Position numbers and translations under genes: made by a program
The notes under the pieces: model-generated
Told to the model about the DNA's origin: nothing
What the model saw: the letters and a program-made list of their open reading frames with translations, nothing else
Databases searched by the model: none
NCBI GenBank assembly: GCA_036245525.1
Contig: BTPG01000005.1
Coordinates: forward strand, 206,510,291-206,574,290
Direction of reading: 5' to 3'
Source of the DNA: Semisulcospira habei
Lineage: Eukaryota; Mollusca; Gastropoda; Semisulcospiridae
Length of the DNA: 64,000 bases
Shown here: positions 19,319-31,300 of the stretch, piece by piece
How positions within the stretch are numbered: the first letter of the stretch is position 1
How the letters are laid out: every line of letters starts with the position of its first letter

Positions 19319-22300
19319 CTGGAACAAATAACAAATAAATTTGATTTCTAAATGTAACAAGAAAGGCTTATGGCTCACGTGTATGACCGATCTACATGTG
19401 TGACCTTTGTGACAATAAGTAAAAGGATGGCTTCTGCACCAGCAAAATCCATCATCAGCTACCTTTGTGCCAAATTTGATTGAAAAGTTTGCAAAGCTGT
19501 TGATAATAACTACAATTCTATCAAAAATTGTCATTTTACACACATTTGCCAATTTCTTGTGACCCTTGACCTTTCCGAGAGCTCCTCCAAATTAGCATGC
19601 ATAGATAGGTCTTACCATGAGGTATCTCTGTAGTAAGTTTGGGTTTGAAGTTGTGCATAGTATTTGAGAAAAAAAACATCTTTTGTCAAAATATGGCTAT
19701 TTTTTTACCTATTTTCAAAGCTCTTGTGACCCTTGACCTTTCTGAGGGGTCATTCAAATTAGTATGTATAGATATGACTTACCAGCAGGTATCTCTGTAG
19801 CAAGTTTGGGTTTAAAGTTGTGAATAGTATTTTAAGAAAAAAACATCTTTTGTCAAAATATGGCTATTTTTTTTAAAAACCTATTTCCTGAGCTCTTGTG
19901 ACCTTGACCTTTTCAAGGCATCAACCAAATTAGTATGCAAGGTTTTCCCATCAGGTATCCTTGTATCAAGTTTGGTTTTGAATTTATCAATAGTATTTGA
20001 GAAAAAATAAATTATGTCAAAATACAGCTATTATTGACTATTCCATGATCCTATGTGACCTTGACCTTTGTGATAGGTCACTGAAATTGGTATGATTAAA
20101 AAGGTCTTGCCACAAAGTATCCTTGGGCCAAGACTGTGGCCTGAATAGTCCCGAGAAAATGCTAACGTTAAAGTTTTTACCATGAACGACGGTAGACGGA
20201 TGACAGACGACGGATGGAAAACCACTGGCCCAGAACATAGACTCACTTTTGCTTCGCACGTGAGCCAAAATTTAAAACAGCAAGGTTAGCAATTGCTGAT
20301 TATAGCTGGATTATGAACAAAACTGATTACAAAAAGATTTGCATGTCACATAACTGCAAACTGGCCCCTTTGACAGATTGCCTACCTTTCTATATCAACT
20401 ACTGAAGTTAGTGTCAAGCCACCTGGCTTCATGGTAGCTTAACCCACTACACCCCAAGGCCACATTTCCCAGATTTTGGAGGTGTCACCTAATGACTATG
20501 TATCATTTGCAGGACACAGATCTACCATGATAATTCAAGGGTAGTGCCAGATTAGCTTGGCGCCATCAGGCGCCAAGCTAATCTGGCGCTACCTTTGAAT
20601 TATCATGGTCGATCCATCTCCTGCTGTAGTGTGTCGGGGCTAAATGGGTTAATTTTGGCGCGACACCCTTGTGCATGCAGTATGGTTTACAGTAGCGGTG
20701 GCTGCATGCACAAGGGGGTTCAACTTTTTCAACTCTAAAATGAACAACAAAACCCAGCGGAGAACAAAATCTTGTCTTATCTCCAAGGACACCATGACAT
20801 ATTCCTACCTCGCCCGCGACCCCGCTGATTTCCCCCGCCACGGGGTTTGAAGTCTCCACGACCTTTGGCTTTCTGGATGACCTCCTCTTTTACCATGTCA
20901 ATGACCTCATCTGGGATACGCAGGTACTTGATGGTGCTGCCACGAATATAGCACTCCGGCATCTTCCAGAATCTGTCACCGTCCTGTAAACGACATGAAC
21001 ATCCAGTCAACAGTGCCAAAAGACTTAGCGTCAAGATATTTTCTCACAAATATGTACCAGTTGCAGGAGATGAATCGATCATAATAATTCAAAGCCAGTG
21101 CCAGATTAGATTGGGGCCATCAGGCACCAAGCCACTACCCTTGAATTATCATGGTCAATCCATCTCCTGCAACTGGTACATAGTTGTCAGGTGACACCTT
21201 GAAAAATGCATTTTTCTTTAAAAGGTATTTTTTCGAAAAATACTTACCGATGACATGACTCGGACGACCCTCCCACCTGCCCCGCTTGCCGCTGGTAAGC
21301 TAAGTATCCTGACTGAAGGACTATGGGTACTCTGTCCCAGAGGGGAAGTATCGGGAGATAACTCTCGGCCCCCTCGGGGTTCCCCGAGTGCCTCCCGGGT
21401 TGTGTGGTAACACAACGAGCTCTTAGGCTAGAATTGCGTAAGTGGTAGACATCTCCCATAAGGTCATGTCATCGGTAAGTATTTTTCGAAAAAATACCTT
21501 TTAAAGAAAAATGCATTTGTTTCTTCAAAAACATTACCGATGACATGACCTTATGGGAGAATGACGAAAAGGAGGAGGGTGCCGCGCTCTAGCACACCTA
21601 AGGCCCCAAGGGCCGTCCTCCCAACCGCAAACTCCCGACAACTCTAGGTAGGTATAAGCGACGGCGCTGAAGCGCCAGGAGGGAGGAGAGCCCCCCCGGG
21701 ATGTCCCCCACCAGAGCGAGTAACCTCGCTAGGCTGACAGAACTCTGCGATCGAGAGCACCTGCGCGCCAGCCCTCCAATAGCCACAAAGAGGGCAGCCC
21801 AGTTCCTGGCGGCTGTGGCGTTCGTGGCCCTGCACGTAGCTAATTGGACGTAATTAGCCTCTAAGCTCCCTGAGGGAGGGATCCTGGAATTCGGATCGTA
21901 TGGCAGAGCGTAGACAGGGAGATCGACTGCCCTGTAGCTTCAGAGCTGCCGGGCACGGCCCGGAAGCGTACGCGTCCGCCCGTACGGCTATGACGTCGTA
22001 GGTATACGTGAGGCAGGCTCAGGCTATCCTGCCTAGTCTTCTGGGGATAAGTCAACCAGCTGGGGTCAGCAGGGTCGGTGGGGGAGAGGTGACGGACGCT
22101 GACCAAGAGCACAATGCCTCGCCAACTTCCTCGTAGAGGCGTCAAGTTGGGGAAGCGGGCCATAGCGAGGCTTCGACTGCTGCCCATGCGAAGACTCCAG
22201 CGATGAGGGTCTGTCGCAACCGCCAAGGCTCAGGGGTAGGCGCTCTAGCAAGGCGGAACAGAGACCATCGCGGCGGCATGAGGACCTAACAGAAAGCGGG

Positions 22301-25300
22301 AAGCAGTAGCGGGGGGTCCGCGGCGAGAGAGAGGTTCAGGACCGGTACCAGGGAAAGGGGTGACCCACAGGACGAGAGGAGGATCCTTCCCAGGCCAGGT
22401 CAGAGCATTGGCATCACGTCCAGGAGGGCTATACCCCACGAAGGCGCGGGGAAAGCCAGAGATCCCACCTTGCGGCGGACAGGTCCACTAGGCCATCTCG
22501 CCAGCGCGCCGATCCTCCGAAGGTATCCTGGTGCCTTCGGAGTGAAGCAACTGGTTCCATCGGGGAAAAGGCTGGCTCAGACCTCCCACGCGCAGACCTC
22601 CTAGTCTGTGTCAGATCCAAGCCGTTCACGCTCTTGTCCGCGAGGTCCGGAGGCTAGGCTGGACCTCGAGAAGAACCACGAAGTATGGGGCGTAGCTACG
22701 GCAGCCGGGCTGCGAGACGACCGACGGAAAGTAGAGCCGACCTCCGAGCAGGGGCTAGGCCCTTCCACCGCGAGCATCGCCGCAGCAGTACCACCTGTCC
22801 GAACTCCGGCGTACCCCTGTGCGCCCAATGGGGATACTTACTTACTTACGCCCATCATCCCCCCTGGGGCATAGGCCGCCGACAAGGTCCCTCCAGCCGT
22901 CTCTGTCCTGGGCGAGTCTCTCCAGCTGTCCCCAGGTGTGGCCCATTTCCTTGGCATCTGTCTCCAGGTCACGTCGCCAGGTGTTTTGTGGCCGACCTCT
23001 TTTCCTTTTCCCTGTGGGTTCCATCTTAGGGCTTGCTTTGTGGTGTTGGTTGCTGGCTTGCGTAGTGTGTGACCTATCCATCTCCAGCGGCGTTGTTGAA
23101 GCTCCACTTCTGCAGGCTTCTGCTTTGTCCGCTGCCACAATTCCTCGTTGCTGATTTTGTCCGGCCAGCGTATCCCGAGGAGCCTTCCCAGACTGTTGTT
23201 GATGAACGTCTGCATTTCATGGTGGCCGACACTGTGGTCCTCCAGGTCTCTGCTCCCTAGAGGAGTACTGGTGTCCCAATGGGGATGTCGAGTAGGTTAG
23301 GCACCAGTATAAGCGACACCAAGGTCCTAGAAGCCTCCTCCGGTCTGCTCCCCCAAAGTGAAGGCCAGGAACTCCGAAGAACCTGGGTCAGCCGAGTCGT
23401 CAGCACAGGGGGTCCTTCCGCGGCCAAACGACCTGCCAGGGGCCAGGAGCCGTCCACTGGAGAACGAAGAGCAGGGTAAGGCGCTCCCCGATCCCACGCA
23501 GTTTAGGGCGTTACGGACGAGAGAGGTCATCTAGTCCAAGAAGAGTCAAGAGCGGATCCACCGCCGGTAGGGGCAGGCAACTCCTGAGAACCGGCCCTGC
23601 CGAGGGAAGCCAACAGCTGACCACTCCAAGGAGGGCGAAGCAAGAAGCTCCGGGAACCGAGAGAAGAAGCGCAGGGAAGTCGAAACGCCTGTCACGAAGT
23701 GCGGCAGCCGCGGCCAACTCCGAGCTGTATCCGAGAGGGCACCAGTGGAGACAGCAGCCGAAGCTCTCGCAGACCTGTTTACCCCCCCTTGTGAAGTCAG
23801 AACCCGTCCAACTGACTAAGTGTAAATTGGATCTCACGTGTAAAGGTCACAAGCTAGTGAGTAGGCAGATCTCCAAAGGTGTATATATTGTAAAACTGTG
23901 TAGAAACGTGCACATGGAAGTGTAACCCAAGCAAATATGCGTACTTTAAGCCCCAAGAGTAGGTAAACAGGTCTGTGCTAGGCGAAGTAACGACCGCGTC
24001 CTCCCCGAGGATCCACCGGAGGGGGTCGAGCATCCAGAAGTGGAGAGACTGCAGCCAGGCGCCCTAGGACGAAGCACGAAGAAGGGGAAAGGGCTGAGTG
24101 AGGGGGAGAGGAAAGGGACGAACGGCAGCCGGACGCGAAGGGGTCAACGAGCGAGATGGGACAGGATCCCTGGAGCGACGTGAAGAACGGCAACTCCTAA
24201 GCACGCCCGCAGTGGAGAGATAGCGGAGTGAAGACGTTGAGTGTAGGAAGAGTGACTCCAACGATGGCAAACCGTAGCGGACGAGCATCCCAATCGAGCG
24301 GAGCGGTCCCTCCTCGCGTGTATGAGTTCGAGAGAGGAGATCCGATGTTAAATGCCATGAGGATTCCAATCGTGACGTGACAGTGTACGCGAGCGTGAAT
24401 GTCTCCATGGACCGAGCTCTATGGCGAGGTGGGCTCGCTGCCGGCGAGAAGACTCCGCGAAGGAGCCATCGGGCTGTCTGGGAGACGAGTGGGGATCGGC
24501 ATCGGATCAAGGACGGATTGGCGCACGTCCCTCGGCACCGAGCTCCGTGCCGGTGCTGGTTTCCTGTCTGTCATCAGGTCTGTTCTTGGTGCGATCCCTC
24601 CTGGGAACGACCGCATCGATCAACCCACTCCGCGTACTGGAACGTTGCGACCGGCGTGGTGATCTCTCCACAAGATCGTCAAGGACTCGAGCGGTAAGCA
24701 CGGAGACTGGAACCTCGGTCCAGCCAGCTGGTCACCAAGGACTCTGTAACCACTAGCAGCCGGCTCAGGGTGATCCCCGACAAGCAGCGCTGTCCTGGTG
24801 GAGCCCCCTCCAGGGAGCGAGGGCGGTGCCAGCATACCCGCTCCGAGCGCGAAACCTGCGCTACGTCGTCGGCCGCCTGGACGGCTTCCCCGCTGACCTT
24901 GAGCGGTGTGTGGGTTCCATACTGTGCGCCCAGCGGATTCCATTTGCGCCAAGACGATGCATGCGTGCGAGAATGTCTCCGTGAACCGAACTCTCTGGCG
25001 ATGTGGCGCGCTGTCGGCTAGGAGACTCCGCGCAGGAGCCAGGGCTTTCTAGGAGACGAGTGGGGATCGGAATTGGATCAAGGACGGATGGCGCACGTCC
25101 CTCGGTCACGGAGCTCCGTGCCGGTGCTGGTTTTCTGTCTGTCACAAGGTCTGTTCTTGGTGCGTTCCCTCCTGGGAACGACCGCATCGATCAACCCACT
25201 CTGCACGCTAACCTGACGCGTCCGGCCTGGTGATCTCTCCGTCATCTCGTCGGGACTCGATTGATCGCAGTACCGGGAACAGCAGCCGGTCTACCAGTAG

Positions 25301-28300
25301 GTCTGGAACCAGTCACAGGTGCCGTGCGAACTCGCCAAGTAGCGCCCAGCGTCGTTCAGGTCATGCGGAGCAAACGTCACACCAACGTTCGGAGGTACAT
25401 CCGGCACCTGGTAGACCTTGTGTGAGTCCGACGGTCACAGGAATCCTCCATGTAGTGTGCAGGTCGTCCAGAGGCCACTGCAACATATACAAGCCGAAGG
25501 CACGCGGGCGTGGGCCTGAGGGACCCTGCCCTGGTAAGGTTAACCTTCGCAACAAATCATGCACAACAACTCAAACATGTCATGACAAGTATAGGTCCGA
25601 AGCAAGCGGCATGCACAGTAACCTTTGTCGGGGCAGTGCCCTCCGCTGAACACCTGCGCTGTACTATAGCGACAGGCCTCCAGGTGCAGCGTTGATCGTA
25701 GTTTTATGTTGCCTAACAGGCCATTAATCTCCTGTCGACCGTAATTTGTAATCACATGCACAAGCCTTAGTCAAGGAGGAATTTAACCAAAGAGCATATA
25801 TTAAGTGTTCAGGAGACATAGGGCTGTCTTAGCACTCTGTTACCGTCAGGTAGGTTCGGGTTGGGCTGAGGTCACCGGCGCCAGCCCTTAGCTGCCTTGG
25901 AGACGGGCTCCACCCGTCCGAAAGCAATGTCCATTTCGTAGCTCTGTTCGTGTAACTTGCGGAACGAGCGCATGCATAAATGTGAGCAGCACCTGTGGCG
26001 GCAAGCCAAACTTTTTTTTTTTTTTTTTTTTACAGCCACAAAAGGTCATCTTGGACCTTAAAAAACGGCAGCAAGGCGTGGCGACCAGTGGCCCTGCGCT
26101 CAAGTAGGCAAACGCCTGACATCCAAGAACAGAAACATGTGATGCCAAGTATAAAAGTGCACAAGAATGTTCACCCACCAGCCAAATCGTGTACCTAATA
26201 AGCCCCCGAGTAAGGTAACAGGGCTGCATTACGCAAAACAGGCATACGTGACCGACACAGTACCGAAGTAAGCGTCAGCTCTCGCCACACTCACCAACGC
26301 AATGCGTCAAGGAAAGGCTGGAGCATAACACATTCCCCGAACCCCACAAGGTACAAAAAGAGTAGGTAAGGAACAAGTGGGTAGGTAAGCGCCCGAATAA
26401 AGTTAGACTTAACTGTCACCGATCTTTCCCACCACTCCCATTCCATTAGAGGTTTTAACCGTGAGGAAAAGGTGCTCTGCATCGCTAGACGCCATCTTGG
26501 AAAACGAAGCTGACCACCTGTGGATCTGAGCCGTTTAAGAATGACCGTTCCAGCTAAAAACGTCTCATTCCTTTCCTCACGCGTAAACGCCCTCTTTTGA
26601 GAAAGGGAGATTTTGACCCTGTTAAATAATAATGCCACACCAACACGGAAGGAGATAGGGAACGGGCGCGAGGCCCGCCAAGTAAAAGTCAAGAATCTTG
26701 GCGCAAAGCAACCATGCCGAAGAAGACCGCCTTCGAGCCTGCTCAACCAGTGCCCAGCGCGGGGACCGGCCGAGGGCCAACCCAACTACCTTACCTTTTC
26801 CCCGAACGGGACCGGGGAAGGGGGGAGAAAATCTCAACCAAGGCACGCGCGGCGAAGTCACAGCGAAGCAGACAGCACAGCCCAGGCCGGCAAACAAGCA
26901 GCCAACGGGCAGCTGCCAACGAAAAGGGGACACCAGAGCCACGCGAGGCACAGGGAGGACGGACGAAGAAGAATTCAAGCGAAGAACCAAGGCCGTCGAC
27001 GACCGGCGACCCGGTCGAAAATCCCAAGTCCGTAGGCTAGAGCAAACACGTCTGGACAGCGTAAGCCTAAGTAGACTGACTGAAGGACTATGGGTACTCT
27101 GTCCCAGATGGGAAGTATCGGGAGATAACTCTCGGCCCCCTCGGGGTTCCCCGAGTGCCTCCCGGGTTGTGTGGTAACACAACGAGCTCTTAGGCTAGAA
27201 TTGCGTAAGTAGTAGACATCTCCCATAAGGTCATGTCATCGGTAATGTTTTTGAAGAAACAATTTGGGAATGCAGCCTTGGGGTAAATGGGTTACTTACT
27301 TACTTACTTACGCCTGTCACCCCTACCCGGGTATAGGCCGTCGACGAGAGACCTCCAGCAACTCCTGTCCTGTGCTTCTCCTTCGATTCTACTCCAGGTG
27401 GTTCCCAGTCTCTTGATGTCTGCTTGGAGGTCTCGACGCCAGGAGTTTCTCGGCCTACCTCTTTTCCTCTTTCCCTGGGGGTTCCATGACAATGCCTGCC
27501 TAGTGATACTGGAAGCTGGCTTTCTCAGACTGTGACCGATCCATCCCCATCTTCTTCGCCCAATTTCATTCTCTGCTGTTATCTGCTCTGTTCTCTCCCA
27601 GAGTCTGACGTTGCTGATCTTCTCTGGCCAGTGGATTTTCAAAATTCTTCTAAGGCAACTGTTCATGAAGGTCTGTACTCTGTTGACTGTGGTTTTTGTC
27701 AATCTCCATGTCTCTGCTCCATATAGGAGAACTGCTTTTACATTGGAGTTGAAAATCCGGACTTTGGTGTGTTGTGACAGCTCTCTGGAACTCCACACTT
27801 TTTTCAACTGGAGAAAGGCTGCTCTGGCTTTACCGATTCGTGCTCTGACATCTGCATCAGTGCCGCCTTTTTTGTCTATGATGCTCCCCAGATAGGTGAA
27901 GGACTCCACCTCCTCCAACGGGGTGCCAGCAAGCAAGACTGGTTCTTCCCTGGTTGCGTTCAGCCTCATTGTCTTTGTTTTCCGTTTGTCAATGGTGAGG
28001 CCCACTTGGGACGAGATGTCAGCAAGCCTCGTGGTCTTGTCCTGCATTTGTTGATGAGTGTGGGACAGTAATGCCAAGTCGTCTGCAAAATCGAGGTCGT
28101 CAAGCTGTGTCCACAGTGTCCACTGTATTCCACTTCGTCTGTGCTCTGTGGTCATCTTCATGACCCAGTCTATGGCCAGTAGGAAGAGGAACGGAGACAG
28201 CAGACACCCCTGCCTGACACCAGTTCTGACCTGGAGCTCTCTGGTGAACTGCCCTTCGTGGATCACGCGACATGTCATGCCATCATAGCTGCTCTTGATC

Positions 28301-31300
28301 AGGCGGACGAGCTTTGTGGGTACACCGTAGTGTCGTAGGAGTTTCCACAGAGTCTCTCGGTCCACGCTGTCAAATGCTTTCTCATAATCCACAAAGTTGA
28401 CGTACAGCGGGGAGCTCCACTCCAGAGACTGTTCCACGATGATGCGGAGAGTGGCGATCTGGTCTGTACATGATCGGTTCTTCCTGAATCCTGCTTGCTG
28501 GTCTCTCAGCTGGGGGTCAACGGAGCTCTTCATTCTCTCTAGGATGATCCTGTTGAAGACCTTTCCTGGTACTGACAGCAAGGTGATTCCTCTGTAGTTG
28601 GAACACTTGCTGAGGTCGCCTTTCTTGGGAAGCTTGATTAGGTACCCCTCCTTCCAGTCAGCTGGCATCACCTCCTCTTCCCAGATCTTTCCAAACAGTG
28701 GGTACAGCATCTCAACTGTTGTCTCTAGGTCTGCTTTCAGAGACTCCGCTGGGATGCCATCTGGCCCTGCTGCTTTGCCATTCTTCAAAAATGCCACTGC
28801 TTTTCTGATCTCTTCCCGGCTGAGTCTGTCACAGCTGATGGGTAGGTCGGTCTCTGCCGGCTGGATGTCGGGGGGGTCGGGTGGGCTAGGTCTGTTCAGT
28901 AACTCTTCAAAATACTCGGCCCATCTGTCGAGTTGGTCTGCTCTGTCTGCAATAGGCTTGCCTTCTTTGTCTTTTACTGGTCTTTCTGTATGGCCATACT
29001 TACCCGACAATCTTCTGGTAATGTCGTAGAGCTGTTTCATGTTGCCGCTGCCTGCTGCCTTTTCTGCCTCTGCTGCCAGGCTGTCTGTGTAGGCCCTCTT
29101 GTCTGCCCTGATACTCCTCTTCACCTCGCGGTTGGCTTCCCAGTATTCCCCCTGTGCCCTTACTTTGGCTGCTCTCGTGCGACTGTTGTTGACCGCTGCT
29201 TTCTTCTGCTTCCTCGCTTCTATCTTCTTCAAGGTCTGTGCCGACAGCCAGTCCTTGTGGTGGTGTTTCCTGAACCCTACAGTGTCTTTGCAGGTTGAGT
29301 TCAGCGCCTCTCTAACTGCCTTCCACTGCTGCTCTGTGGTGACCGCCTCCTCTTCATTTACTAGCTCCTGTAGCGCTTGAAACCGGTTGGACAGCACCAG
29401 TTTGAACTCTTCTCTAACTCCAGTTTCTCTCAGGAGGCCTACATTATAGCGCTGTCTTCTTGTTGTCTCTGTGCGGCTTTTCTTTAGCTTGAGCTTCATT
29501 CTTAAGGTAAGCAGATGGTGGTCTGAGGCGACATCTGCTCCCCTCCTCACTCGAACATCTTGAAGGGATCTTCTAAATTTCTTGCTAATGCAGATATGGT
29601 CTATTTGGTTCTCTGTTGTATGGTCAGGTGAGACCCAAGTTGCTTTGTGTATTCTTCTGTGTGGGAAGATGCTGCCTCCAATGACAAGTCGGTTTAGAGC
29701 ACAAAAGTCTACAAACCTCTCCCCGTTCTCACTCATCTCCGAGCCTAGTCCCTGTCTCCCCATCACCTCTTCGTATCCGGTGTTGTCCTCCCCTATTTTG
29801 GCATTAAAATCGCCCATGACGATGGTGATGTCTCGCTCCGCACATTTGTCCACGGCACTCTGGAGTCGGTCGTAGAACTCTTGTTTCTCTTCCTCGTCAC
29901 TGTCATTGGTGGGCGCATAACACTGGATGACGTTCAGCTTGAGCTTTTTCTTAGTTCTAAAGGCTGCTGTTATAATTCTTGGCCCAAGAGGTTCCCAGCC
30001 CATCAGTGCTCTCTGTGCCACTGGTGACAGCATGAGTGCTACTCCTTCTGTATGGGGGGCATTCTCCTCTTCATGACCTGAATACAGAATCATCTCCCCA
30101 CTTAACAGCCTTTTCTGGCCAGACTGCGTCCATCTGGCTTCACTGATGCCTAGCAGGGAAAGGTTGTACTTTTGCATTTCCGCTGCTATCTGGGCGGCCT
30201 TGCCGCTCTGGTACATGGTCTTGACGTTCCATGTGCCCATGGTTGTATCCCTGGATAGAGAGGCGGCTCGGTCCTGTGGCTTCCGAAGACTTCCGGCTTT
30301 CACCACAGGACGTCATAAGTCTTCTAGTAGAAGAACCTTCCTCCTCCAGGAAAGGAATTACTGTTAATCTTTTCGTCGGCGTTTTTGTAGCTATTTCCTT
30401 TTTTGCAGGGTGGGGAAGCTACCCCCACGCCCAACCCCCTTACTAGGAGGACCAGGGGTTTTCTGTCGGGGTCACCTTCCCTTAGACCATGTTGGTTCAC
30501 GGACCTTATTTCATTCGGTGCACCCCTCTCACGAGGGACCCCCTATCCACCACCCAGGGGACGCGCCTCAACGCCGTATGGTCCCAGCGCGAGGGTAAAT
30601 GGGTTAATTCAGCAGTTTTTCAAACCATGTCACAGGTAAGCGAACTTTGTGAATTGTTTTTAAATTAGCGTTGGGGCTAAATAGGTTAACCCAATCAGCT
30701 GTGACTCACTAAAACAGTAGATGGATCAACAATGATAGCTCAAGGGTGGTGCTGGAATTGTCAGATGCCAGAATGATGTCTTGAACTGTCATGGTTGATC
30801 TGTCTCCTGCAGTGGTGTGTGGTCTTTAGTCTCTGTTACGTGGTGGAGTTGTAGTCGAAGTATGATAAACACACCAGACACACACGCACGTAGAGTTCTT
30901 TTAAATATGGTGTTCTTTCGGGGGTTCTTTCTCCGGGTACTCCGGTTCTTCCACCCCCCCCCCCCCCCCCACTTTGGTACCGGTCTCAGGCCACTTTACA
31001 AATTTCAAATACAAGCGATCAAAAATCTCTGTAACTTCAGTAGCTGACTGGCCCTTCGTTTGTCTTGTACTGTGTTTGTCTTAAATGGCGTAAATCCGTG
31101 TCTGTTTCGTGAGTGTGTGTGTTGGGTTTCAGGCGCGGCGCTTTGAGTCGATTTCCCCAAAATTGAGAAAAAGCGCCTATATAATAACGGTATTATTATT
31201 TATTTTATTATTAAATAGACCTCATTCAGCTGCAATCCGTCAACCGTGGCTTAAGGATGTAGACAATACTGGAGTAACAGTTCCAACAATATTTAATTCA

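Larger units (their letters stand above)
21207..27260 (-). mobile_element. DIRS-like YR retroelement B, internally deleted
   Basis: On the minus strand: left terminal repeat (27260 to about 27075), gag leader (26832-26795), gag (25477 to about 23300), a truncated LINE insertion (23274-22836), a short pol remnant (about 22650-22250), recombinase remnants (about 22240-21600), internal complementary region (21549-21463) and right terminal repeat (to 21207). Nearly all RT and RNase H is missing. The right repeat body has the same orientation as the left one, unlike in A and D. It lies in LSM4 intron 3, inside a MITE. Confidence 0.82.

Noticed and set aside
19136..19351. Plus-strand frame with a long His run
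   Set aside because: It is the antisense of the Gly tract of LSM4 exon 5.
28598..29029. Open frames on the plus strand opposite the LINE at 27304-30306 (and the same set at 37702-38133)
   Set aside because: They are antisense shadows of the RT frame; the residues have no family resemblance and move with the LINE copies.
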